A DNA stretch of 51,122 nucleotides from Pseudonocardiaceae bacterium (GTDB lineage Bacteria > Actinomycetota > Actinomycetes > Mycobacteriales > Pseudonocardiaceae), in contig WHSY01000030.1 of NCBI GenBank assembly GCA_009379815.1, positions 1 through 51,122 on the forward strand. Reading direction: 5' to 3'. Below the pieces are notes generated by a model. It saw only the letters and a program-made list of their open reading frames with translations. It had not been told where the DNA came from and made no database searches. Shown piece after piece: positions 16,768 through 25,132 of the stretch (position 1 is the first letter of the stretch; each line of letters starts with the position of its first letter). Position numbers and translations under genes: made by a program.

Positions 16768-18866
16768 GGAGTCCTACCTTTGACCGTGGCGAGAACGTCG
16801 ATAAGGAACACACCCTGTCCGGCGGCACCCACGACGAGAGGGTTGAGCTCGATCTCGTCGACCGTGTCGCGGTGCGTCAACACGACCTGCTGCAGTTGCA
16901 CAATGGTCGCAACCAGGGCATCGATATCCGACGGGGGCGTGTCCCGGTGGCCTCTCAGGACCCGGTGGACTTTGAGCCGCGCTAGGACGTCCCGCACGTC
17001 GGACTCGTGGCATGGGACGACAAGGTGTGTGAAGTCGTCCAGAAGTTCGACGAGTTTGCCCCCGGATCCGACCGTCAGCACATATCCCCAGTCGGGATCA
17101 TGGCTGACGGTCACAAGCAGCTCGACACCAGTGACCATCTGCTGGATGACAACCGGGACGGAGAGGCCCACCGCGCTACGGACCTCGGTAACCGCTTCTG
17201 CCACGTCATCGAACGTGTACAGGTGGAGATGCACGAGGCCGCGGTCCGTCTTGTGGTGCACCGCGTTCGGCAGTGGCTTGACAACGTAGGGAGGCGGCCC
17301 AAGCTGGTCGTCAAGGAGCGTGACTTCGCCGCCGAGCAGCTGGGTCGGCGGGATGCGCGCTCCCAGCGTCCTGGCTAGCTGCTGGATGCCCGGCCACGTT
17401 GACAGATAGTCCGCCGTCTCGAATGCACGACGCTCCGGCAGGTCGGAGGGCGCCCTGCATACCTTCCTCTCGATGAGCCACTCGAGTGGCGACGCGGCGT
17501 CCGAAGGGTCGTCCGCGACGAACACGCCCTCCTCGCCGAGTCGCCGTTCGACTTCGACGGCTCGCTCCGACGGAGGGTCCCACAGCGAGAACACGAGCGG
17601 CTTGCGTGTCCGGCTGGCGACCGACGTGAACCGTTCAACGTTGCGGACCAGGCGGTCGTACCCGAGATTGTCGAGCCCCACAATCAGCGCTTCCACGCCA
17701 GGGTCAGCGAGAACCGCATCGACCGTGTCGAGGAGCAGTGCCTCGTCCTCCACCACAGCTCCGGTCACGTCCACGGGATTCGCGGAATCTGTATAGGGCG
17801 GGAGCGTTCCCCGCAACCGAGACAGCGTATCATCGGAAAACTCGGCCAGTTCGATCCGCCGCTCGCATGCGTCGACGAGAAGCGCCAGCATTCCCCCGGA
17901 TATCCCGAGCACCGCAGTCTGCGGTGCACGCTTAAGCCCGTCAGGTGCCAACGCCAGCGTGCGGGTGGCAGCAACGAGTTCTCGGACCGTCGCAGCGACG
18001 ACGACGCCGTGCTGCTCCAGGACGTCGGTGAACAGCTGCGGACGGGCGATAATCCGGCCGGTGTGAGATGTTGCCGTGGCGCGTCCGACGGTGCTCACGC
18101 CGCCGGGCAAGGCGACCACCCGGACACCACGCCGGTCAGCCTCCTCCAGTGCGGCGGCCAGTCGGCGACCGTCGCGGATCCCCTCGAGGTAGAGCGCGAC
18201 GACACGCACAGCCGGATCGGCGATGACGTGCCTCAGATAGTCGGCCGTGTCAATGACTGTGCCGTCGCCCGTGCTCACGAAGTACGCCACGCCGACGCCG
18301 AGATCCTGGATCCGGCGTGTCACCGCTCCGCCAAGGCTCCCGCTTTCGGCGAGTACCGCAACGGGACCGGCGTCGACGCGCGCGCGTTGCGCCTCGGAGC
18401 CGAATGCGAGCACCATTCGGTGGGGGACGTTCCACAGCCCCTGGCTGTTCGGGCCGACCACATTGAGTCCGTAGGTCCGGGCCAACTCTGTCAGTCGGCG
18501 TGCACGGCGCGCTCCGGAGCCGGACTCCTCGAACCCGCTGGCCAGCAGAACGGCGTTGTGACCGCCGACCTTGCCGAGCTCGGCGAGAATCTCCAGGGAG
18601 GCGTCGGCGTCGACGGCGAGCAGCACTAGGTCGGGCACGGCGGGCAGGCTCTGCAGTGATGGGTACGCGCGGAGACTGTCGACCTCTTCGTGGTTGGGGT
18701 TGACGACGTATATGTCTCCGGCGAAACCGTGCCGGCGAACGTTCGACAGCACCCGACTGCCGATCCGTCGCGGGTTTGGGGAGGCCCCGACGACGGCGAT
18801 CGACCGAGGTGCGAACACCTGAGTCAGCGGTGATTCCGTCCGTGGGCTGAGCACAGTGTCCGGCAT
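16764..18866 (-). CDS. NDP-forming acyl-CoA synthetase (fused alpha-beta)
   Basis: A 700-aa protein. An N-terminal CoA-binding Rossmann domain (SIAVVGASPNPRRIGSRVLSN, about 20-145) is followed by a succinyl-CoA-ligase-like domain with the phosphorylated-His motif ATSHTGRIIA (about 265). Flavodoxin-like region about 300-460, then an ATP-grasp subdomain (about 490-695). It would make acyl-CoA from an organic acid with ATP giving ADP. In this operon it probably activates the acid produced by the ALDH; the published cre set does not include it, so it may be a distinctive addition. ATG 18866 has AGGAG 8 nt upstream; GTG 18875 overlapping the previous stop is the alternative. Confidence 0.85.
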   Translation of the reverse strand: MPDTVLSPRTESPLTQVFAPRSIAVVGASPNPRRIGSRVLSNVRRHGFAGDIYVVNPNHEEVDSLRAYPSLQSLPAVPDLVLLAVDADASLEILAELGKVGGHNAVLLASGFEESGSGARRARRLTELARTYGLNVVGPNSQGLWNVPHRMVLAFGSEAQRARVDAGPVAVLAESGSLGGAVTRRIQDLGVGVAYFVSTGDGTVIDTADYLRHVIADPAVRVVALYLEGIRDGRRLAAALEEADRRGVRVVALPGGVSTVGRATATSHTGRIIARPQLFTDVLEQHGVVVAATVRELVAATRTLALAPDGLKRAPQTAVLGISGGMLALLVDACERRIELAEFSDDTLSRLRGTLPPYTDSANPVDVTGAVVEDEALLLDTVDAVLADPGVEALIVGLDNLGYDRLVRNVERFTSVASRTRKPLVFSLWDPPSERAVEVERRLGEEGVFVADDPSDAASPLEWLIERKVCRAPSDLPERRAFETADYLSTWPGIQQLARTLGARIPPTQLLGGEVTLLDDQLGPPPYVVKPLPNAVHHKTDRGLVHLHLYTFDDVAEAVTEVRSAVGLSVPVVIQQMVTGVELLVTVSHDPDWGYVLTVGSGGKLVELLDDFTHLVVPCHESDVRDVLARLKVHRVLRGHRDTPPSDIDALVATIVQLQQVVLTHRDTVDEIELNPLVVGAAGQGVFLIDVLATVKGRTP

Positions 18867-18871
18867 CGGAC

Positions 18872-19477
18872 TCACTCCTGTCGCTCGCGGCCGAGGCTGC
18901 GAAGGAGAATCTCATGGAGCAGGAACCAGAGGCTGTGGTACGAAGACTCGTTGACGCCGGACAGCTGATCTGTTTCGCCAGCGAGGGTGGCGTGCCGGCT
19001 GGCCTGCAGGCGGTCCAGGTAGCGGCCGAACAGGTGTTTCGCGGCGCCCATTCGGCCTGCGGCCTCGTGCAGGCGCCGGTCGATGTCCAGCCAGCGTTCG
19101 ACGGCGGCGATCTGGCTCTCTGGGTCGCCCTCGCGCTGGGAATGCTGCCAATCGGTCAGGGTCACCTTGAGCTCGGCGTCCAGACCGATGAACGTGTCCG
19201 CGAACTCGGCGAGGGCTTCCTCGTCCTCAGGGCCGACCTGCGCACGCAGGTGCTTGGTCAGCCGCCGGTCGCCCGCTTCAGTGACGTAGAGGAACTCGCC
19301 GTCCTGCGCAAGAACCTCCTCGGCGACGAGCTCGGAGATAGTTCGGTCGCCGATGCCGGTGTCGCCGAACCACTCCCGGGTCGTGTCGTAGTCAATGACG
19401 CCTCGCATCGTCACCTTAAGCAATAGCTCTGTGACTGCGGGACGATCGACCGGATCCGACTGAACCTTGAACGTCAT
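18872..19477 (-). CDS. Unknown protein beside the PPDK-like gene
   Basis: A 201-aa acidic protein. Residues 10-80 (TELLLKVTMRGVIDYDTTRE and on) could form a winged-helix-like domain; the rest is helical. No catalytic motif recognised. It starts inside the stop of the PPDK-like gene (ATGA), so a stoichiometric partner of that enzyme is plausible. Phenylphosphate synthase of Thauera also has a third small stimulatory subunit, but no similarity to it (CBS domains) is visible. Confidence 0.65.
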   Translation of the reverse strand: MTFKVQSDPVDRPAVTELLLKVTMRGVIDYDTTREWFGDTGIGDRTISELVAEEVLAQDGEFLYVTEAGDRRLTKHLRAQVGPEDEEALAEFADTFIGLDAELKVTLTDWQHSQREGDPESQIAAVERWLDIDRRLHEAAGRMGAAKHLFGRYLDRLQASRHATLAGETDQLSGVNESSYHSLWFLLHEILLRSLGRERQE

Positions 19478-20937
19478 GTCGTGCTCACCTCCTCGCCCTC
19501 GGCCACGAGAGATCGTGCGCGGCGGACGATCTCGGGGACGGAGCGTTCGGTCGCGAGCCGGCCCGCGTACAGCCGACCGGCCGCGCCGTCCACGGTGACC
19601 TCGCCGCCGCTACGGACCGAGTCGAGATCACCGCAACCGACCACACAGGGGATCCTCAGCTCTCTCGCGATGATGGCCGCATGCGACGTGAGGCCGCCGC
19701 GCTCCGTAACCAGCGCCGCGGCCCGGCGCATCACCGGAAGATCGTGCGGGGAAGTCTCAGGCCGCAGGAGCACGAGCGGATGGCGCTCTGAAGTTACCGA
19801 TGGCGCGGAGCCGACGTCGCGCGCGACCACTCCATGGGCGATCCCTGGCGAGGCCGGCAAGCCGGTGGCCAGCAGGAGTTCGTCGGCGGGTGGCTGGACC
19901 AGCGCCTCAATGGCCAAGTCGGCGAAGTCGATGGACGACAATCGCTGGATGGCCTCGTCTCGAGTGATGGAACCCTCATCGAGCAACGCCAGGACGATCC
20001 GACAACCGGCCAGGGGCGTGTGCTTCAGGGCACGGGTCTGCAAGAGGAACAGCTTGCCTCGTTCCACCGTGAACTCGATGTCCTGCGGCTCGCCCGCCTC
20101 GCGCTCAAGGCATCGGGCGATTCGGAGGAGTTGGTCGAAGACGTCAGGCTGGCAGCATGCAAGTTCGTGAACCGGCGCCGGCGTCATTCTGCCCGAAACG
20201 ATCGCCTCGCCCTGGGCTGCAGCCACCCATTCTCCCCTCGGGTCTCCGGAGCCAGTCACAGGATCCCTCGTGAACAGAACCCCCGCGCCCGACTCAGCGT
20301 CGGCGTTTCCGAAAACCATGGCCTGCACGACGATGGCCGTCCCGTGCTCATCCGGGATGCGGTTAATCCGGCGGTACAGCCGGGCGCGGTGGTTGTTCCA
20401 GGATGCAAACACGCCCTCGATGGCGCCGACAAGCTGATCCTGGGCAGCAACGGGGATGACCGGACGGGGCACAGGCTTCCCACCGTGCTGGCTGGCGAAC
20501 ACCGGCGTCGCTGTATCGACGAAGGTGGTGATGACGTCACCGACGATCTGGAGGCTCCGGAACTCCTCATGCAGCGCGCCCAGAGCCTCCGGTGTCAATC
20601 CGAGGTTGAGAATGGTGTCCATCATTCCCGGCATGGATACCATTCCAGCGGAGCGGACCGAGACGAGCAGTGGTCGTGGGCCGCGCCCGAATGTGCGTCC
20701 CGTCCGCTGCTCAAGCCACCGGATCATCTCCATGATCATGGAGGTGTGCGGTTCGAGGAGCTGTCCGGCCTCGTCCCACTCCCGCCAGGCACGGGTCGTG
20801 AGCATGAAGAACGGTGGTACGGGGACACCCAGGGAGGCCATCCAGAACAGGCCGGCGCCCTTGCCGCCCAGCAGCACCCGGTCCTGGTCGACTGCCTGCA
20901 CCTCGTTAACGACAATCGGGGGCAGATCGCTGTCCAT
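19474..20937 (-). CDS. PPDK-like phosphotransferase: ATP-grasp plus phosphohistidine domain, no PEP domain
   Basis: A 487-aa protein. Residues about 20-340 match the pyruvate phosphate dikinase ATP-binding domain: LLGGKGAGLFWMASLG, VSMPGMMDTILNLGL, VQAMVFGNADAESGAGVLFT, DIEFTVERGKLFLLQTR. Residues about 355-460 are the swivelling domain with the catalytic His in ERGGLTSHAAIIARE (about 416). PPDK is near 870 aa; the C-terminal PEP/pyruvate barrel is wholly absent, and the gene ends with its own stop overlapping the next start. So it can form phospho-His from ATP but must pass phosphate to another acceptor, as phenylphosphate synthase and CreHI do. It probably works with the swivel and 471-aa proteins of the same operon. 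Confidence 0.85.
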   Translation of the reverse strand: MDSDLPPIVVNEVQAVDQDRVLLGGKGAGLFWMASLGVPVPPFFMLTTRAWREWDEAGQLLEPHTSMIMEMIRWLEQRTGRTFGRGPRPLLVSVRSAGMVSMPGMMDTILNLGLTPEALGALHEEFRSLQIVGDVITTFVDTATPVFASQHGGKPVPRPVIPVAAQDQLVGAIEGVFASWNNHRARLYRRINRIPDEHGTAIVVQAMVFGNADAESGAGVLFTRDPVTGSGDPRGEWVAAAQGEAIVSGRMTPAPVHELACCQPDVFDQLLRIARCLEREAGEPQDIEFTVERGKLFLLQTRALKHTPLAGCRIVLALLDEGSITRDEAIQRLSSIDFADLAIEALVQPPADELLLATGLPASPGIAHGVVARDVGSAPSVTSERHPLVLLRPETSPHDLPVMRRAAALVTERGGLTSHAAIIARELRIPCVVGCGDLDSVRSGGEVTVDGAAGRLYAGRLATERSVPEIVRRARSLVAEGEEVSTT

Positions 20938-20938
20938 C

Positions 20939-21667
20939 TCACCCTCGTCCCGTGGTCAGGGAGTGGTCGCGAACCGGCAACGAACCGCCGGCCACAATGT
21001 CGAACGAGGCCGCGATGTTGAGCCCGTCGAGCATGCCGCGGCCGTCCGGCGCCACCCGGACGACCGACAACCCGGCATTGGGCTGTCCAAAACGGAAATA
21101 GCGGCTAACGGGCACGTCCATAACGTGGCAGAGGATGACGGATGTGACCCAGGCGTGGGACACAATGACCACGCAACGGCCCCGGTGACGCTCACAGATG
21201 CGCCGGAGCGCGGCAACGGCGCGCTCCGCCATATCTGTGATACTCTCCCCCCCGGGGAAGCGCAGCGTCGGGTCCAGATGGTCGGCGTTCGACGCGAAGC
21301 CCTGCTCGAACCCGGCCCGGACCCAGGGCAGGAACGCGGGGTTGGATCGCTCCAACTCCTCGACTGTCGAGCCGTCGAGATTCCCGCAGTCCACCTCGCG
21401 CAGCTGATCGTCGTACTCGACTGGCAGGTCGATTGTCCGCGCGATGATCTCGGCCGTCTGCCGCGCCCGCAGTAGGTCGCTGGCGTGGATCGCAGCAATG
21501 CGCAGACCTCGAAGGAGCTTCCCGACGTGTACGGATTGCTGCTCGCCGACTGCCGTCAGGCCGACCGGGCCCTTGCTCAAAAAGCGTCCCTCGGGGTCGG
21601 GGGCAGCCGCCTGGCCATGCCGGATCAGAGCGACGATAGTGGGAGCGTTGGGTGGCATGGTAGTCAC
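20939..21667 (-). CDS. Histidine phosphatase (phosphoglycerate-mutase superfamily)
   Basis: A 242-aa protein. The N-terminal phosphohistidine motif LIRHGQAA (about 13-20), a downstream DLLRARQTAEII helix and a second His in VIVSHAWVTSVI (about 171) define the superfamily. Set between a P450 and a PPDK-like gene, it is the obvious candidate for removing a phosphate group placed on the substrate, equivalent in role to CreD. GTG 21667 overlaps the P450 stop (GTGA); ATG 21658 is possible, and neither has a strong Shine-Dalgarno. Confidence 0.85.
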   Translation of the reverse strand: MTTMPPNAPTIVALIRHGQAAAPDPEGRFLSKGPVGLTAVGEQQSVHVGKLLRGLRIAAIHASDLLRARQTAEIIARTIDLPVEYDDQLREVDCGNLDGSTVEELERSNPAFLPWVRAGFEQGFASNADHLDPTLRFPGGESITDMAERAVAALRRICERHRGRCVVIVSHAWVTSVILCHVMDVPVSRYFRFGQPNAGLSVVRVAPDGRGMLDGLNIAASFDIVAGGSLPVRDHSLTTGRG

Positions 21668-22848
21668 GGCGTGCTCACAGGAAGCCTCCAGAAACCGCGC
21701 AGGTCGCCGTGCGGCGTCAGCTTCACCTCCGCTGCGGAACCAATGCGGTAGTCAGGCATCCGGGCGAATATCTCCTCGAGCGCTACGCGCATCTCGGCGC
21801 GAGCCAGGTGCGCGCCGAGACAGGCGTGAGGGCCGGCACCGAACGCGAGGTGGGGATTCGGGTGGCGATCGATTCGACATTCATCGGCGGCCGGGAACAC
21901 CCGTGTGTCCCGGTTGGCGGACCCGTAGCACACCGCCACGGTCGCTTCCGCCGGGATAGTGCGCCCGTGGAGTGTCGTGTCCTGCGTGGCGTTGCGGCCG
22001 AGCAGTTGGATCGGCGACATGAATCGGAGGAACTCTTCGACTGCGGCGGGCAGGAGACCGGGCTCCTCTTGGAGCCGTCGGCGGTCCTTGGAGTGCTCGG
22101 CCAGGTACCAGAGGCTGTTTCCGATCCCATTGACCGTGGTTTCCTGTCCGGCGTTGAGAAGCAACACGCCGAAGCCATGCAACTCGGCCTGCGTCAGGGG
22201 CCGGCCCTGGAAGCGCGACGTGACGAGAGCGCTGAAGAGGTCGTCGCCTGGAGACCGTCGACGGTCTTCCACCAACCCGTCCACGTACGCGATCATGTCG
22301 CGGCTCGCGCGGTCAGCCTGGGCCCGGTCCGTGAGTCGGCCGTGGAAGATATCTTTGGCCCACTTGACCCAGCGCTTGGCGTCCTCCTCGGGGACCTGTA
22401 GGAAGACCGCGAGCACGCGCGAGACGAGTGGGAGGGCGAACTCTTGCACGAAGTCGCCCCCGCGCGCTTCGCGCAGCGGCTCTAGCAGCTCGACGGCGAT
22501 GCGACGGATGTCGGCTTCAAGCTCCGAGATCGCGTTGCGGGTGAAGAACCGAGTGACGAGCCCGCGGTACTCGGTGTGCTCCGTGGGGTCTACCTCCAGC
22601 GGGATTTCGGGGAAGTCTCGTTGCACACTCATGGGGATTGACGTCACGCCGGGTTGCGCAGAGGAATATAGTTTCCAGTCCAGTAGCGCCTTTCGCACGT
22701 CCTCGTAGCGGGTCAGGATAAAATAGCCGCCGTAGCGCTCGCTGAAGTGGACGGGGTCCTCGTCCCGGAGCTGCTCATACTGCGGATAGGGATCGGCGAT
22801 GAAGGAGGTCGAGTTGTGGTCGAACTGGGTGGTGGCTTCTGCGCGCAT
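21664..22848 (-). CDS. Cytochrome P450 monooxygenase
   Basis: A 394-aa soluble bacterial P450. The heme loop FGAGPHACLGAHLARAEMR places the thiolate Cys at about 340. The I-helix is NAGQETTVNGIGN (about 228-240), the K-helix is VEEFLRF (ExxR), and the N-terminal region contains DPYPQYEQLRDEDPVHF. Likely reaction: hydroxylation of an aliphatic C-H bond with electrons from the ferredoxin at 15072-15278. By the cre analogy (CreJ), the substrate could be an aryl or alkyl phosphate. GGGAG lies 7 nt before ATG 22848. Confidence 0.93.
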   Translation of the reverse strand: MRAEATTQFDHNSTSFIADPYPQYEQLRDEDPVHFSERYGGYFILTRYEDVRKALLDWKLYSSAQPGVTSIPMSVQRDFPEIPLEVDPTEHTEYRGLVTRFFTRNAISELEADIRRIAVELLEPLREARGGDFVQEFALPLVSRVLAVFLQVPEEDAKRWVKWAKDIFHGRLTDRAQADRASRDMIAYVDGLVEDRRRSPGDDLFSALVTSRFQGRPLTQAELHGFGVLLLNAGQETTVNGIGNSLWYLAEHSKDRRRLQEEPGLLPAAVEEFLRFMSPIQLLGRNATQDTTLHGRTIPAEATVAVCYGSANRDTRVFPAADECRIDRHPNPHLAFGAGPHACLGAHLARAEMRVALEEIFARMPDYRIGSAAEVKLTPHGDLRGFWRLPVSTP

Positions 22849-22881
22849 GTGTGTGCTCCCTTGGGTCGCGTGGTTGGCCTC

Positions 22882-23682
22882 TCAGGCAGAGGCGAAGTCA
22901 AGGGGTATATTGCTGCCTGTGATCGATGGCGCGGCGGGTGAGGTCAGCCATACGAGCGTCTCGGCAACTTCGTCCGCGGTCAGCCAGCGCTTCACGGGCT
23001 TGGACGCCATCAGGCCGGCATTGTGGTCAGCGGAAGCGCCGTCCTCTTGGAGCTCCTTGATCATCCCCGCAAGTAGAGGCGTTTCCACGCCGGTGGGGCA
23101 CACGCCTACGACTCGGATGCCCTCGTGTGCGACCTCGCGGCCCAGCACGCGAACGAGCATGCCTACGCCGGCCTTGGAGACACAGTAGGCGCCGAGCCTT
23201 TCACGTGGGTGCAGTGCCGTCGTGGAAGCGAGGCAGAGGATGATGCCTCCGCCACTATGCCGCATCGCGGGAACAGCATGTTTGCAGACCAGCCAAGTCC
23301 CCGTCAGATTAATGTCGAGAACCTTCTGCCATGTCTCCTCGGAAGTGTCTTCCACACTGCCGACTGCCTGGACACCGGCCGCCGTAATGACGACGTGCAG
23401 GCCCCCGTACGTCTGCTGCGCCTCCTCCACAGCCGCGGCAACGTCCCTGGCGATGGTGACATCACCTGTGACGGCTCGCACCTTTCCGGAGAGGCGCCGC
23501 CCCTCCAGACGCCGAATCCACGACTCGTCGAGGTCAAGCCCCACCACGTTCGCCCCGCGGGTCAGGAAGGCGGCGCACACAGCACTCCCTATCCCACCAC
23601 CTGCACCGGTGACGAGAACACTGGCAGAGTCAAGCCAGTTCGCCGTCTGCTCTCCGACCTCTGGCAAGCGCATCTCAGACAT
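22882..23682 (-). CDS. Short-chain dehydrogenase/reductase
   Basis: A 266-aa classical SDR. The cofactor loop TGAGGGIG is at residues 25-32, the active-site Ser is in IILCLASTTA, and Tyr-x3-Lys is in AYCVSKAG (about 165-169). Likely an NAD(P)-dependent alcohol dehydrogenase acting on the P450 product, in the CreG role. ATG 23682 overlaps the end of the 471-aa gene; ATG 23673 is also possible. The longer upstream frame is shadow. Confidence 0.88.
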   Translation of the reverse strand: MSEMRLPEVGEQTANWLDSASVLVTGAGGGIGSAVCAAFLTRGANVVGLDLDESWIRRLEGRRLSGKVRAVTGDVTIARDVAAAVEEAQQTYGGLHVVITAAGVQAVGSVEDTSEETWQKVLDINLTGTWLVCKHAVPAMRHSGGGIILCLASTTALHPRERLGAYCVSKAGVGMLVRVLGREVAHEGIRVVGVCPTGVETPLLAGMIKELQEDGASADHNAGLMASKPVKRWLTADEVAETLVWLTSPAAPSITGSNIPLDFASA

Positions 23683-25090
23683 AGGCGTACTTCGAACGCC
23701 AGAGCTGGGCATTAGAGGAAATCGGCGCAAAAGAAGTCTCCGACGAGGTGAAAAGACGTGTCGGTACCACAATCCGGGCGAAATTATTGCGGTCCAACTC
23801 GTAGTATACGCGCGAGGCTCGCTCGTCGATCTCCCACAGGTCGAACTTCTCGCAGTAGTGGTCGTACAGCCCCGCCTTCCGCATGAACGGCAGAATCATC
23901 CCGACGTAGTACACGAAGGCGCCATTCTCGACCAGGTGTCGGCGGGGAGTTCGTGTCATCCACTCAAACACACCACCCGTAGCATCGCCGACGGGTGTGA
24001 GATATTTCGCCGTTGCCTCCTCAAGCGATATCTGACGGAGCTCGGAGTTCCAGTCATCGCGCACCCAGACACTGCCCTTGACGATCGCGTTGATGTAGTT
24101 GCGGGGACGAGTCATCAGAGTGCCGATGCTTATAAGTCGAAGCTCTTCGAGGCTCATCTGGTCGGCATCGATCTCGAAGGTGAAGGTCATCGCGTGTGGC
24201 AGGTCGCGTGCAAACAAGGACCAGCTGTAGGCGTCCTCGCGGGTGAATGTGCTGCGCACGATCATCGGGTTTCCGTTGTCGAGCACGAAGGGGCCGAGAT
24301 CGTACATGCCCAATCGGCAGTCGAGGTGGAGGTAGAAGGACAGCAACTCACACGAGGCCATCAGGGCTGTGAACTCGCGGCGGGTGGCCTCCGTGAGGGG
24401 TTCCATGCTGCCCTGAAGCCGCTGCGTCCACGCGTCGTCGAGCGCGGTGGTCGTGTAGCGGTTCTGCGACGACCACAGGTAACCGTCCCCTCGGTAGCCC
24501 CACACAAGTGCCTGCCAGAACTTCATCGCCGCGTTGAACTCTGGCAGGAATTCGTCGGGCTTGTTGTGCCCCATGATTATGTAGAGCGCGCGTCCGAGCT
24601 GCGTGACTGCTCCGAGGCACCATGCGTGGAGCATGTTAATCTTATTGGCTGGCTCGCGGCCGCTTCGAGCGAGGTCGGTGATCCCGTCGATGCCCAGTCG
24701 ATCTGTCATGTCGATCATGAATTCCGGCCAGCGGTAGAAGGCATTGGCGAAGGAGAGTGCCTCGTACTCCTGACGTGGGACGAGACCGCTGCTGCCCTCG
24801 CTCGCTCGGAGCGACAACTGGTCCCAAAGGTCCCAGGCCCAATATGCGATCAGGTCATTGAGCTCGTCTGCCGTGAAGCTGGGCCTTTGGATATCCTCGA
24901 GTGTCAGCGGTCGCTTAAGCAGGTCCGTTTTCAAATTTCCTCGGAGAATGCGGTCCCCGAGGATGCCGTCGGGCAGCGGAGGCAGTCCGCCGTAGTTGAA
25001 TTCGGCTCCTGGCATGAACCGGATACCTTCGTCGTCTGGCTTGTAACGGTCGAGATAGACGGGTCTGGACTGTTTCGTCTTCATGGACAT
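23675..25090 (-). CDS. Unknown 471-aa protein of the phosphotransferase operon
   Basis: Family not recognised. The protein is Trp/Tyr/Phe-rich and mostly helical. Notable stretches are ELNDLIAYWAWDLWDQLSLR, FYRWPEFMIDMTDRLG, LHAWCLGAVTQLGRALYIIM and MLPFMRKAG-type aromatic helices; there is no P-loop, no metal motif, no signal peptide and no clear membrane segment. ATG 25090 was chosen for AGGAG 5 nt upstream (MSMKTKQSRPVYL). It lies between a swivel-domain gene and the SDR, in an operon whose PPDK-like enzyme lacks an acceptor-binding domain, so it is the best candidate for the acceptor-binding or second subunit of the phosphotransferase. That role is inference. Confidence 0.7.
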   Translation of the reverse strand: MSMKTKQSRPVYLDRYKPDDEGIRFMPGAEFNYGGLPPLPDGILGDRILRGNLKTDLLKRPLTLEDIQRPSFTADELNDLIAYWAWDLWDQLSLRASEGSSGLVPRQEYEALSFANAFYRWPEFMIDMTDRLGIDGITDLARSGREPANKINMLHAWCLGAVTQLGRALYIIMGHNKPDEFLPEFNAAMKFWQALVWGYRGDGYLWSSQNRYTTTALDDAWTQRLQGSMEPLTEATRREFTALMASCELLSFYLHLDCRLGMYDLGPFVLDNGNPMIVRSTFTREDAYSWSLFARDLPHAMTFTFEIDADQMSLEELRLISIGTLMTRPRNYINAIVKGSVWVRDDWNSELRQISLEEATAKYLTPVGDATGGVFEWMTRTPRRHLVENGAFVYYVGMILPFMRKAGLYDHYCEKFDLWEIDERASRVYYELDRNNFARIVVPTRLFTSSETSFAPISSNAQLWRSKYAYV

Positions 25091-25132
25091 GTCGTCTCCT
25101 TCTGATGTGGGAAGCACCCGCGGGTGGTGACC

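Noticed and set aside
18009-18629. 206-aa plus-strand frame within the acyl-CoA synthetase gene
   Set aside because: Antisense shadow of a full-length enzyme with all domains intact.
19474-20937. Rifampin phosphotransferase (antibiotic resistance)
   Set aside because: Rifampin phosphotransferases have a large drug-binding domain between the ATP-grasp and His domains; the link here is too short, and the neighbours are catabolic.
23222-25105. 627-aa plus-strand frame opposite the SDR and 471-aa genes
   Set aside because: Covers two minus-strand genes, one with unmistakable SDR motifs; no recognisable domain or ribosome-binding site.
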